Below are positions 24,912 through 31,342 of a stretch of DNA of 31,342 nt, one piece after another. The position numbers and the translations under genes were made by a program. Below the pieces are notes generated by a model that was not told the origin of the DNA, did not search any database, and worked only from the letters and a program-made list of their open reading frames with translations. Each line of letters begins with the position of its first letter. Position 1 is the stretch's first letter. Origin of the DNA: Marine Group III euryarchaeote CG-Epi4 (GTDB lineage: Archaea; Thermoplasmatota; Poseidoniia; MGIII; CG-Epi1). The stretch spans positions 1-31,342 of the forward strand of contig MIYX01000002.1 of NCBI GenBank assembly GCA_001875365.1, written 5' to 3'.

Positions 24912-24917
24912 TATATA
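24912..24917 (-). promoter_or_regulatory. TATA box for the PCD gene
   Basis: TATATA on the minus strand, centred 25-26 bp before ATG 24889, forms a divergent pair with the MscS promoter. Confidence 0.6.
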
Positions 24918-24934
24918 CTGTTTCACCTAATTGA

Positions 24935-24942
24935 TTTATAAA
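24935..24942 (+). promoter_or_regulatory. TATA box for the MscS-type gene
   Basis: TTTATAAA is centred 25-26 bp before the GTG at 24964. It fixes that GTG as the likely start of a leaderless transcript and excludes the in-frame TTG at 24931, which would lie upstream of the TATA box. Confidence 0.65.
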
Positions 24943-24963
24943 CATATTTTTAAGTGTATATTT

Positions 24964-26673
24964 GTGAGTACTTCTTCACCAAAGGCATTTGGACTTCGTC
25001 AGGACTTTCCATTTGTCAGAATATTTGGATTCATTTTGTCTTTATTTACAATGACAGTAATGCGATCTACGATCGATAAAATAGTTCCAAGTCCTTATTA
25101 TTCTATAACAAACAGAAATACTGGAGAAGATTACATAATTTTTACAGACGATGCTATTTGGATGTTAATTTTAATGTCATTTGTTATTTTTCTTACACTT
25201 ACATTCATTATTCCGATAGTGCTCTATTTTCGTGGTTTAAGCCGATGGGAATGGGATCCTACAACAGTGGTATTCTGGTTAATAATTACTTGGAGTTTAT
25301 CATTTTTCTTCACGGAAATAGCTGAAACAAACGCCTCAGTTAAACCTTTGTTTTTAGTTTTAACAAAAATATCAGATGGCTCTTTTGTAGTATTTATGAC
25401 TGTCTTTATTTTACGAGCTTACAGTAATTATCTAGTTCCATTGATTTCTGATTGGATAAATGTTGGCAAATCAGATACGCAGTATGGGCCATTGTTAGAT
25501 ATTCTTGGTTCAATTTTGATAATAGTTTTTGGTATTACAAATTTCTTATCAACATTTAATGTTGAATTTGGAGTTTTAGTTGCAGGAGTAGGTGTTGTTG
25601 GTTTAGTTATAGCGTTAGCGGCTCAAGACACCCTTAGTAATTTCTTCTCAGGAATTCTTCTTTTGCTTGATCAAGGCTTCAAGACAGGAGATATGATTTA
25701 TTTTAATGATACCTATTGTTTAATTAGGGAGATAGGCCTTCGTTCTACAAAAATTTATGACATTGTAAACCACGTAATAATTATAATTCCAAATAATGCT
25801 CTAGCAAATCAGAACATATTAAATCTTACAAAGCCAGACAGATATTACAGACTGAGAATTGAAGTTGGAGTCTCTTATGATTCTAATCCCGATGAAGTAG
25901 AAGCTGCATTGTTAGAAGTTGCCAAAGAAAATTCAAGTATTGAGCATGATGATCCTACTAGAAAGCCTCTAGTTAGATTCCAAAATTTTGGCGATTCAAC
26001 ATTGAACTTTGCATTAGTCGCATGGATTAAAAATGTCATTAAAATGAGGCAAATAAATTCCGATCTCCATCATGAAGTATTTGCAAAGCTTAGGGCTAAA
26101 AATATAGTAATTGCCTTTCCACAGAGAGATGTTCATTTATTTCACGAGGGAGATTCTCAGCCTAAATCGGAAGAAAAAAAAATAAATACAAATGTTGAAG
26201 AACGTCAGGAAGTGGTTGTTGTAGCTTCAACATCAGATAAGCCTAATGAAGTATCTGAACTAGTCGAAGATTTACCCGATATTTTAGATGAAGATGTTAA
26301 TCTAGACATAGACAAGGATGAAGAAAATATGGCTATGACTGCACTCATGGACGAGCTTAAGCTTCTTAGGCAAGAAATGAATACTATCAATGAAAGTAAT
26401 CAATTATCAGATGATGAAGAAATAAATTCTCTTAAAAATCAGATATCAGAAATGGCAGAGCAGTTCAAGGATAATGAGAATGAACAATTAGAGTCTTTAA
26501 AAGAAGAAATTAATATTTTAAAGAATAATCAAAATTTAGAAGAAGAGCGCATTGCCAAAGAAGAAGAGCGTATGGAAAAAGAAGAAGAAAAACGTATGGC
26601 AAAAGAAGAAAATGCAGAATTAGACGAAGCTCAGAGACTAATCAAAGAAATTGAATCACGTAATTCTGATTAA
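24964..26673 (+). CDS. MscS-family mechanosensitive channel with long coiled-coil tail
   Basis: A small-conductance mechanosensitive channel that releases solutes on osmotic downshock. From GTG 24964 the protein has 569 residues: an N-terminal set of about five hydrophobic helices, the pore-lining Gly/Ala-rich helix (AGVGVVGLVIALAAQDTLSNF), the beta domain (DQGFKTGDMIYF...IPNNAL), then the alpha/beta cytoplasmic vestibule to about residue 390. The remaining roughly 180 residues are an acidic linker and a Glu/Lys-rich coiled coil (EEERIAKEEERMEKEEEK), much longer than the tail of E. coli MscS. The tail may bind cytosolic partners or regulate gating; this is inference. Its stop lies 1 nt from the convergent S15 peptidase gene. 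Confidence 0.92.
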   Translation: MSTSSPKAFGLRQDFPFVRIFGFILSLFTMTVMRSTIDKIVPSPYYSITNRNTGEDYIIFTDDAIWMLILMSFVIFLTLTFIIPIVLYFRGLSRWEWDPTTVVFWLIITWSLSFFFTEIAETNASVKPLFLVLTKISDGSFVVFMTVFILRAYSNYLVPLISDWINVGKSDTQYGPLLDILGSILIIVFGITNFLSTFNVEFGVLVAGVGVVGLVIALAAQDTLSNFFSGILLLLDQGFKTGDMIYFNDTYCLIREIGLRSTKIYDIVNHVIIIIPNNALANQNILNLTKPDRYYRLRIEVGVSYDSNPDEVEAALLEVAKENSSIEHDDPTRKPLVRFQNFGDSTLNFALVAWIKNVIKMRQINSDLHHEVFAKLRAKNIVIAFPQRDVHLFHEGDSQPKSEEKKINTNVEERQEVVVVASTSDKPNEVSELVEDLPDILDEDVNLDIDKDEENMAMTALMDELKLLRQEMNTINESNQLSDDEEINSLKNQISEMAEQFKDNENEQLESLKEEINILKNNQNLEEERIAKEEERMEKEEEKRMAKEENAELDEAQRLIKEIESRNSD

Positions 26674-26674
26674 T

Positions 26675-28453
26675 TTATATTTCTTCATCATACCAAATAG
26701 GTGGTGTGAATAGGTCTTCCGACTCTCTATCTATTATTGGTAAACTTAAAATACTATTTTGATTAGTTCCAACTGTAACATATCCGCTACTTACAGTTGA
26801 AGGTATGTAATCATCGCCAGTTTGGCTAATAACAAGTTCTAGCGCACTCCCGGCAGGCACAACAACGTCCATTGCAAACATTTCCATTTTTGCGTTTACA
26901 GTACCAGTAACTGTACAAGGCTGTCCACACTCTCTTCCGCCTTCGTGATACCTAAGGTCCATTACCCCGTGTCCCAAGTGAATTCCTCCAGCAATTGCTA
27001 GTTCAATGTATAAATGTCCTGAAGTTTGTCCTGGAGGTATTGTTACATCTACATGGAAAGTGGGCATTCCTGAAATCCGAGTTTCATTTTCAAAAAATTC
27101 AGTTTCAAGTGTTAAAGTGTTTGTAGGTCCAACCAGCCCGCTTCCAGAAACAACATTCAATCCTTCACCTATCGGTAATTGTAAGAATTTTCTGTCATTT
27201 GCTGGCCAAGTTTGTTCAATTCTCCATCCTCCCATATTATCTTGCATTTCAACATGCAGTGCAGGTTTCATATTGCCTTCATACAAATAATAATCAAACC
27301 ATTCTAACAAGTCTTGAGCCCAATCATATCTCACAGACATAGGGTATGCTTCAGCACCTCTGCCGGCAGACATCCCATTATGATCTCCGGGCCTATCAGG
27401 GTAATGATGTCCCCATTGGCCAAATAGTCCTTTAATTTCAAATCCAGATTGTTGCAATTGTTTATAGGCTGGAAATGCCATATGGGGATCAACATTCCAA
27501 TCTTGCATTCCATGAATAAAATAAATTGAACCGTTATAATTTTGTATCGTTCGTTCCAGAAAGTGTCTGTCAGTCCAGTAAGTGTTGCCTGCGTAGTTTA
27601 CCTCATCACCAGCTAAGTATGCAGCAGGACCATTTGCGTAGCCTTCTGCATATCCTCTGCACACAGTTTGCCAATCCTCGCTGTCTCCATCCCACCCAAA
27701 TGAGCCATACACTCCATTATGCATGGCTAAGCCTCTGGCTTCCATAGATCCATTCCTCCACATTAAATCATGAACACCGATTAATCCAGATATAGGGATT
27801 ATAGTTTTTAGATGCGGATTACCAAACATGGCAGCCTGCCAGGGCGTCGTTCCATCGTATGATTTTCCAACAATTCCTACGTTACCATTACTCCATTCTT
27901 GAGTTCCTAGCCAAGTTACGGCAGCATCAATACCTAATTGTTCACTTAAGCCCATAAAATCCATACAGTGATTAGATTCTCCAGTTCCAAAAACTGAAAC
28001 TTGGGCTACAGCATATCCATGTGGCACCATATTTTCAATCAAGAATTTGCCAAGGCGGTTTGCAGGTGTTAACGCATCCACATCTCCGTCGTCATAGTAA
28101 GGCCCAACGTCGGCAATTACAGGAATCTTAGTTCCATTAGGGACATCTGGTAGCCAAAGTCCAAGATGAACTTGGCAGTCGTCAGTTATTGTACATCCTA
28201 GTTCACTACTTGGTAGATCAACGTCAATGAATACACTTTCAGGACCTAGTGTATCATACTGACCAGGTTCTAATGTATAGCTATAGGATCCAGTCGTATT
28301 GAAATTTTGATTCACTCTTTCCCAAACAGGGACAAGCCCATTATCATATATTGTTGAATCTTGTTCTAGAGTTTCATCGCTATTCATGTATAATAATATT
28401 GGCGATATGATTAAAATTGCAACAGTAATTATTGTAAAACTTCGCTCATCCAT
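26675..28453 (-). CDS. S15-family (Xaa-Pro dipeptidyl-peptidase/CocE-like) hydrolase, membrane-anchored
   Basis: An alpha/beta-hydrolase of 592 residues with an N-terminal anchor helix (about 6-22). Likely catalytic triad: Ser198 in GKSYDG, Asp318 in HGMQDWNVDPH, and His349 or His350 in GQWGHHYPD. The C-terminal part (about 400-592) matches the jelly-roll domain found behind the hydrolase in PepX/CocE proteins. Most family members are Xaa-Pro peptidases or acyl-ester hydrolases, and the sequence does not decide which. The anchor implies action outside the membrane on imported or surface peptides. It is third in a likely transcript after the cyclophilin and a membrane protein, with a 17-nt gap. 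Confidence 0.88.
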   Translation of the reverse strand: MDERSFTIITVAILIISPILLYMNSDETLEQDSTIYDNGLVPVWERVNQNFNTTGSYSYTLEPGQYDTLGPESVFIDVDLPSSELGCTITDDCQVHLGLWLPDVPNGTKIPVIADVGPYYDDGDVDALTPANRLGKFLIENMVPHGYAVAQVSVFGTGESNHCMDFMGLSEQLGIDAAVTWLGTQEWSNGNVGIVGKSYDGTTPWQAAMFGNPHLKTIIPISGLIGVHDLMWRNGSMEARGLAMHNGVYGSFGWDGDSEDWQTVCRGYAEGYANGPAAYLAGDEVNYAGNTYWTDRHFLERTIQNYNGSIYFIHGMQDWNVDPHMAFPAYKQLQQSGFEIKGLFGQWGHHYPDRPGDHNGMSAGRGAEAYPMSVRYDWAQDLLEWFDYYLYEGNMKPALHVEMQDNMGGWRIEQTWPANDRKFLQLPIGEGLNVVSGSGLVGPTNTLTLETEFFENETRISGMPTFHVDVTIPPGQTSGHLYIELAIAGGIHLGHGVMDLRYHEGGRECGQPCTVTGTVNAKMEMFAMDVVVPAGSALELVISQTGDDYIPSTVSSGYVTVGTNQNSILSLPIIDRESEDLFTPPIWYDEEI

Positions 28454-28470
28454 TATTACACAAAATAAAC

Positions 28471-29184
28471 CTAGGTTTTTACCGATTTCTTTTTTGTTTG
28501 AGTTATGGGAGGTAGTTTTAATTTAGCTTGATGGAAAACAGCAAAAGATACAACTAAAAATCCCAAAAGTGAAATGAGTGGAATAATTATTGTATCATAA
28601 ATATCATAATGTATTTCCTCGAGGGCAAGCGTATTTAAGAATGACATAATCAAGTAGAGAATAGCGAATCTGCTTGCAATTCTAGCCCCTTCACCTTTCT
28701 TTATTCCGTATGAAATCCACATTGCAGCACCTCCAAGAAATAGAACAGTAGAGAATCCGAACGACGCAAGAATGAAGAAATCAAATACAGACAAGTCATG
28801 TACTTCTTCAGTCACTAGTAATTTCCAAAATTCAATCGCACCTCCATAAAAAAGTCCAAATCCTGCACAATAGTATGGTGCTCCCCTCTCCTCTTTGAAA
28901 GTTTTTCTATTGACTCCGATAAATAGGAAAATTAAAATAATAATAGGAGATACTAAAATCTTTGATGCATAACCAATGTCTTCATTGTAAGTATTAATTC
29001 CTCCAAGAATCATAATAATGTCTGCACCTGTACCGAGAACGACTCCTAATCCACAAGAAATGTATAATTTTCTCTCAACTAAATTCTCTTCAACTTCCTT
29101 AATAATCCAAGAAAAAAAAAGCATGGCAGGTACTATGTATGCCAGCATTCCGATTACATTTCCTTGAAATATTATTGAATCCAT
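28471..29184 (-). CDS. Multipass membrane protein of unknown function
   Basis: About 237 residues with seven or eight hydrophobic helices and a basic tail (TQTKKKSVKT). Charged or polar motifs inside or near helices include GFGLFYGGAIEFWKLL and LALEEIHYD. The first faintly recalls Gly-rich Glu motifs of YhfC/PrsW-type membrane proteins, too weakly to assign. ATG 29184 is chosen over the TTG at 29190; it begins 2 nt after the cyclophilin stop codon, so co-expression with the exported cyclophilin and the S15 hydrolase is likely. It may serve the same surface-protein handling role, but nothing in the sequence proves it. Confidence 0.75.
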   Translation of the reverse strand: MDSIIFQGNVIGMLAYIVPAMLFFSWIIKEVEENLVERKLYISCGLGVVLGTGADIIMILGGINTYNEDIGYASKILVSPIIILIFLFIGVNRKTFKEERGAPYYCAGFGLFYGGAIEFWKLLVTEEVHDLSVFDFFILASFGFSTVLFLGGAAMWISYGIKKGEGARIASRFAILYLIMSFLNTLALEEIHYDIYDTIIIPLISLLGFLVVSFAVFHQAKLKLPPITQTKKKSVKT

Positions 29185-29186
29185 AA

Positions 29187-29945
29187 TCAATTTCTACGTA
29201 GTAGTGTTAATAATCCTATTGATACTATTGAGAGGCTAAAGCTAATACTTGGTGTTCTTTCATTTTCTTTTTCATTTGTAGGGGGACTAACGAAGCCCTG
29301 TAAAGTTATAGAATTCACGTGAACTTCATAGAGAGGCCTATTCAGAGGGTCATTGGATGTAGGAACTTGGGCTGCGGCTTTCACTAGTTCCATACCCTCT
29401 CTTACAACTCCAAATACAGCATATCCAGGGTCGTCATCCTGTGAGCGATTACCATTGTCTAATCCATGCTGTGACCCATCACAAATGTAAAATTGACTTG
29501 AAGCTGAGTCTGGATCTACACTTCTAGCCATCCCCACAGCTCCATTTATGTGAGTAAGATTTGCATTTGCTTCGAATGGAATATTTTCATCTGATCCATT
29601 ACTTCCGCATGAGGGGTCGCTTGCAGGATAAGCTCCAACTGCAGTACAAGTTGGATCGCCTGTTTGAATGACAAAATCATCAATAACGCGATGAAAGAAA
29701 ATTCCATCATAGAATGATTGATTTACTAACTTAATAAAATTGTTAACTGTCACGGGAGCCCAGTTATGAAATAATTCAATTACAATATCTCCCTGAATGT
29801 CATCCCCACCACCAATTCCTGCATCATATGTTAGACTAATAACAACTATAGGATTTCCTTGGTAAGATTGTTCCATAGGGCTTGCCTCAGAGCTCCCGTT
29901 TGGAACAAAAAGCATCAATATCAAGAGAAAGATGGTAATTCTCAC
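29187..29945 (-). CDS. Exported cyclophilin-type peptidyl-prolyl isomerase with C-terminal anchor
   Basis: Catalyses cis-trans isomerisation of proline bonds. The protein has a signal peptide (about 1-20), then a cyclophilin domain with FFHRVIDDFVIQTGDP (catalytic Arg), GAVGMARSVDPDSASSQFYI (catalytic Gln-Phe strand) and GYAVFGVVREGMELV. Acidic, Cys-containing loops (CTAVGAYPASDPSC) may carry a disulfide. The tail is TPSISF, a hydrophobic helix and RRN, like those of the two giant surface proteins. It probably folds surface proteins while anchored outside the cell. The start is GTG 29945, supported by a TATA box 25 bp upstream. First gene of a three-gene transcript. Confidence 0.93.
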   Translation of the reverse strand: MRITIFLLILMLFVPNGSSEASPMEQSYQGNPIVVISLTYDAGIGGGDDIQGDIVIELFHNWAPVTVNNFIKLVNQSFYDGIFFHRVIDDFVIQTGDPTCTAVGAYPASDPSCGSNGSDENIPFEANANLTHINGAVGMARSVDPDSASSQFYICDGSQHGLDNGNRSQDDDPGYAVFGVVREGMELVKAAAQVPTSNDPLNRPLYEVHVNSITLQGFVSPPTNEKENERTPSISFSLSIVSIGLLTLLRRN

Positions 29946-29965
29946 AGGACACGTATTTTTGGCTA

Positions 29966-29973
29966 GTTTATAG
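29966..29973 (-). promoter_or_regulatory. TATA box for the cyclophilin operon
   Basis: CTATAAAC on the minus strand, centred about 25 bp before GTG 29945, supports that GTG as the start of a leaderless transcript. Confidence 0.6.
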
Positions 29974-29993
29974 CGGTTTAGTATACAGTAACT

Positions 29994-30000
29994 ATTAAAT
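29994..30000 (+). promoter_or_regulatory. TATA box for the iron-sulfur carrier operon
   Basis: ATTAAAT is centred 25 bp before ATG 30022, giving a second divergent pair of leaderless promoters with the cyclophilin operon. Confidence 0.5.
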
Positions 30001-30021
30001 GTCCTTTAAAGCTAGAATTGT

Positions 30022-30381
30022 ATGGACATTAAGGTTACAGAGAATGCTAAATCGAAACTTTACGAGATGGGCGTATCTGAAGAAACGTTTTTACGTATCG
30101 GAGTAAAGTCTGGTGGTTGCTCAGGAAATACTTACGACGCAATACTCGATGATAATATGGGCGAAGTAGATGAAGTTTATTTCTCAGATGGGAATCTTAG
30201 GATAGTTTCTGATAAAGTAAGTTCAGTTTTTCTAGACGGACTGACCGTTGATTTTTCTAACGACTTAATAGAACCTGGTTTCAGACTAACAAATTCCAAT
30301 GCTAAAGGATCATGTGGTTGCGGTTCCAGTTTTAGTACTGGCGATCCTGCACCTAATGTTGACGTAAGCTTCACGGTGTAA
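30022..30381 (+). CDS. A-type iron-sulfur carrier (IscA/ErpA/HesB family)
   Basis: Accepts and delivers Fe-S clusters. The three family cysteines are present: C33 in SGGCSGNTYD, and C98 and C100 in GSCGCGSSF. Length (119 residues) is typical. It is first of three genes separated by 1-2 nt, so it is co-expressed with a small protein and a DUF2237 protein. The name iscA versus erpA cannot be settled from sequence. Confidence 0.93.
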   Translation: MDIKVTENAKSKLYEMGVSEETFLRIGVKSGGCSGNTYDAILDDNMGEVDEVYFSDGNLRIVSDKVSSVFLDGLTVDFSNDLIEPGFRLTNSNAKGSCGCGSSFSTGDPAPNVDVSFTV

Positions 30382-30383
30382 AA

Positions 30384-30602
30384 ATGGTTCTGAGTCCAGT
30401 ATCAATACTTGGAGGCGATTCGGTTTATTGCATTAATGAAGCGCAAATGAATCAAGCTAAGCAGTTAGCTGAAGAAAATCCAGAGTCATCAACTAAAATT
30501 AAATCAATGATCAAAGATTTAGAATCCGATTTTTCTAGAAATGAAAGAGCTGCACTTGCCTTTACAATAATAGATAATTTAAGAGAAAATAGAGATAAGT
30601 AA
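30384..30602 (+). CDS. Small helical protein of unknown function
   Basis: A soluble, mostly helical 72-residue protein (NEAQMNQAKQLAEENPESS..., ending in a charged NLRENRDK tail). No recognised family, metal motif beyond one Cys, or export signal. GGTG just upstream, inside the end of the iron-sulfur gene, may serve as ribosome binding site. The 2-nt and 1-nt gaps to its neighbours argue strongly that it is a real operon gene. Confidence 0.75.
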   Translation: MVLSPVSILGGDSVYCINEAQMNQAKQLAEENPESSTKIKSMIKDLESDFSRNERAALAFTIIDNLRENRDK

Positions 30603-30603
30603 A

Positions 30604-30969
30604 ATGGAAGAATCAATAAATGTCTTAGGAAGTAAGTTAGAATCTTGCTCAACCGATCCTATGACTGGTTGGTTTAGAGATGGTTGTTGTAATACAGACA
30701 AACGTGATCATGGTAGGCATGTTGTATGTGCAGTTATGACTGATGTTTTCTTGGCCTTTTCAAAAGGAGCTGGGAATGACCTCAGTTCTCCAGGGCCAGG
30801 TTTCTCAGGATTGAAGGAAGGTGATAGATGGTGCCTTTGCCTTTCAAGGTGGATAGAAGCATTCGATTCAGGAATGGCACCTTACGTAATTCTCGAATCT
30901 ACTCATGAATCAGCTTTAGAGATGGTGTCTTTAGAAAAGTTACAAGAATATGCTTACAAAGAGAAGTAG
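30604..30969 (+). CDS. DUF2237 family protein
   Basis: Matches the DUF2237 pattern almost end to end: NVLGSKLESC, DPMTGWFRDGCC, DHGRHVVCAVMTDVFLAFSK, GNDLSSPGPGFSGLKEGDRW, CLCLSRWIEAF and APYVILESTHESAL. The family has no settled function. Several conserved cysteines and a histidine suggest metal binding or redox chemistry, in keeping with the iron-sulfur carrier upstream, but this is inference. It converges on the aromatic amino-acid hydroxylase gene with a single base between stop codons. Confidence 0.93.
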   Translation: MEESINVLGSKLESCSTDPMTGWFRDGCCNTDKRDHGRHVVCAVMTDVFLAFSKGAGNDLSSPGPGFSGLKEGDRWCLCLSRWIEAFDSGMAPYVILESTHESALEMVSLEKLQEYAYKEK

Positions 30970-30970
30970 T

Positions 30971-31342
30971 TTATTGATGTAAATCTTTTCTTGGGTCGTT
31001 ATCAGTTCCCCAATTTGTTGCAAATTCTTTTGTTTTTTCGTACATTTCTTCAAAAGAATCCCAAACATATAGTATAGGTTGATATTTCGTAACATCATAT
31101 GCAAGAGTTTCCATTTCTTCAAAATTAGGTTTTCTATATTCAACCTCACCAGATGCACATGCATGTTCCATTTCACCAAAAGAAGATAATAATCCAGGAC
31201 CTACAGCTTTTACATTTCCGCCTTCTCGACATGCACCAAATTCAAGAACATACCAATAAACCGATCCAAGACGATTAATTGCAGCTTCACTCTCGGTTCT
31301 CATGTCAGCTTCGCCAAATAGTACGTTTAATTCAGCCCATTC
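30971..31342 (-). CDS. Aromatic amino-acid hydroxylase, C-terminal part (5' end outside window)
   Basis: A pterin-dependent iron monooxygenase (phenylalanine/tyrosine/tryptophan hydroxylase family). The frame stays open to the window edge, beginning EWAELNVLFGEADMRTES, so the ATG at 31303 is internal and most of the catalytic domain is missing. Visible family segments: SVYWYVLEFGAC, whose Glu is the third iron ligand, GNVKAVGPGLLSSFGEMEH, and KYQPILYVWDSFEEM at the C-terminal end of the catalytic domain. No tetramerisation helix follows. The EFG-C...VKA-G-GLLSS-GE wording resembles animal hydroxylases more than short proteobacterial PhhA as I remember them. Which amino acid it acts on cannot be told. 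Confidence 0.88.
   Translation of the reverse strand, partial: EWAELNVLFGEADMRTESEAAINRLGSVYWYVLEFGACREGGNVKAVGPGLLSSFGEMEHACASGEVEYRKPNFEEMETLAYDVTKYQPILYVWDSFEEMYEKTKEFATNWGTDNDPRKDLHQ

Noticed and set aside
24931..24963. In-frame TTG at 24931 as the MscS start
   Set aside because: It lies upstream of the TATA box at 24935-24942, and the GTG at 24964 fits the expected distance.
26540..26640. GAAGAAG-rich stretch as a DNA repeat or CRISPR-like array
   Set aside because: Irregular spacing and no spacers; it is explained by Glu/Lys codons of the coiled-coil tail.
30940..31179. Open frame on the minus strand overlapping the hydroxylase
   Set aside because: Frame-shifted shadow of the hydroxylase gene, whose own frame carries the conserved motifs.
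1..31342. tRNA, rRNA, CRISPR, insertion sequences, prophage genes
   Set aside because: Looked for on both strands by eye; nothing with cloverleaf, rRNA core, regular repeat-spacer or transposase signs was found. A tRNAscan/Infernal run would be decisive.

Overview
The window reads as a low-GC planktonic archaeon, most likely a marine Euryarchaeota/Thermoplasmatota lineage of the Marine Group II/III (Poseidoniia) type. Reasons: archaeal PurS+PurL, two archaetidyl-type CDP-alcohol phosphotransferases, an archaeosortase, very large acidic surface proteins built from CARDB-like and jelly-roll modules, an archaeal coiled-coil family, and TATA boxes centred about 25 bp upstream of many start codons (leaderless mRNAs). 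Lineage is inferred from content only. No rRNA, tRNA, CRISPR array, insertion sequence or phage gene was seen, and the window is almost fully coding.

Layout. 1-4973: 3' part of a giant surface protein with repeated jelly-roll modules and a blue-copper (cupredoxin) domain, then a rhomboid protease (5071-5979). 5980-9999 (minus): purS, purL and an ArsB/NhaD-type ion transporter. 10070-11174 (minus): CDP-alcohol phosphotransferase plus PgpA-like phosphatase, a likely archaetidylinositol or archaetidylglycerol pair, divergent from purC (11234-12196). 12259-16362 (plus): a tight cluster of coiled-coil protein, sugar nucleotidyltransferase, a fused archaeosortase / archaetidylserine decarboxylase, and archaetidylserine synthase. 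16359-22976 (minus): a 2205-residue secreted multidomain protein converging on that cluster with overlapping stop codons. 23019-24352 (minus): thymidylate synthase and dihydrofolate reductase. 24430-24889: an unreported-looking 42-residue ORF with a strong TATA box and a pterin carbinolamine dehydratase homologue. 24964-26673: MscS-type channel with a long coiled-coil tail. 26675-29945 (minus): exported cyclophilin, a multipass membrane protein and an S15 peptidase. 30022-30969 (plus): A-type iron-sulfur carrier, a small protein, and DUF2237. 30971-31342 (minus): C-terminal part of an aromatic amino-acid hydroxylase that runs off the window.

The strongest biological story is surface-protein anchoring. 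The archaeosortase is physically fused to the lipid enzyme that makes archaetidylethanolamine and is followed directly by the enzyme that makes its substrate. Three other proteins in the window (the two giants and the exported cyclophilin) end in a similar tail: a Pro-Ser-(Phe/Ile) motif, a hydrophobic helix, and an Arg-Arg end, a possible variant of the PGF-CTERM sorting signal. Enzyme, lipid supply and candidate substrates therefore lie within 30 kb. A second theme is pterin/folate chemistry: ThyA, FolA, a PCD-like protein with altered active-site residues, and an aromatic amino-acid hydroxylase.
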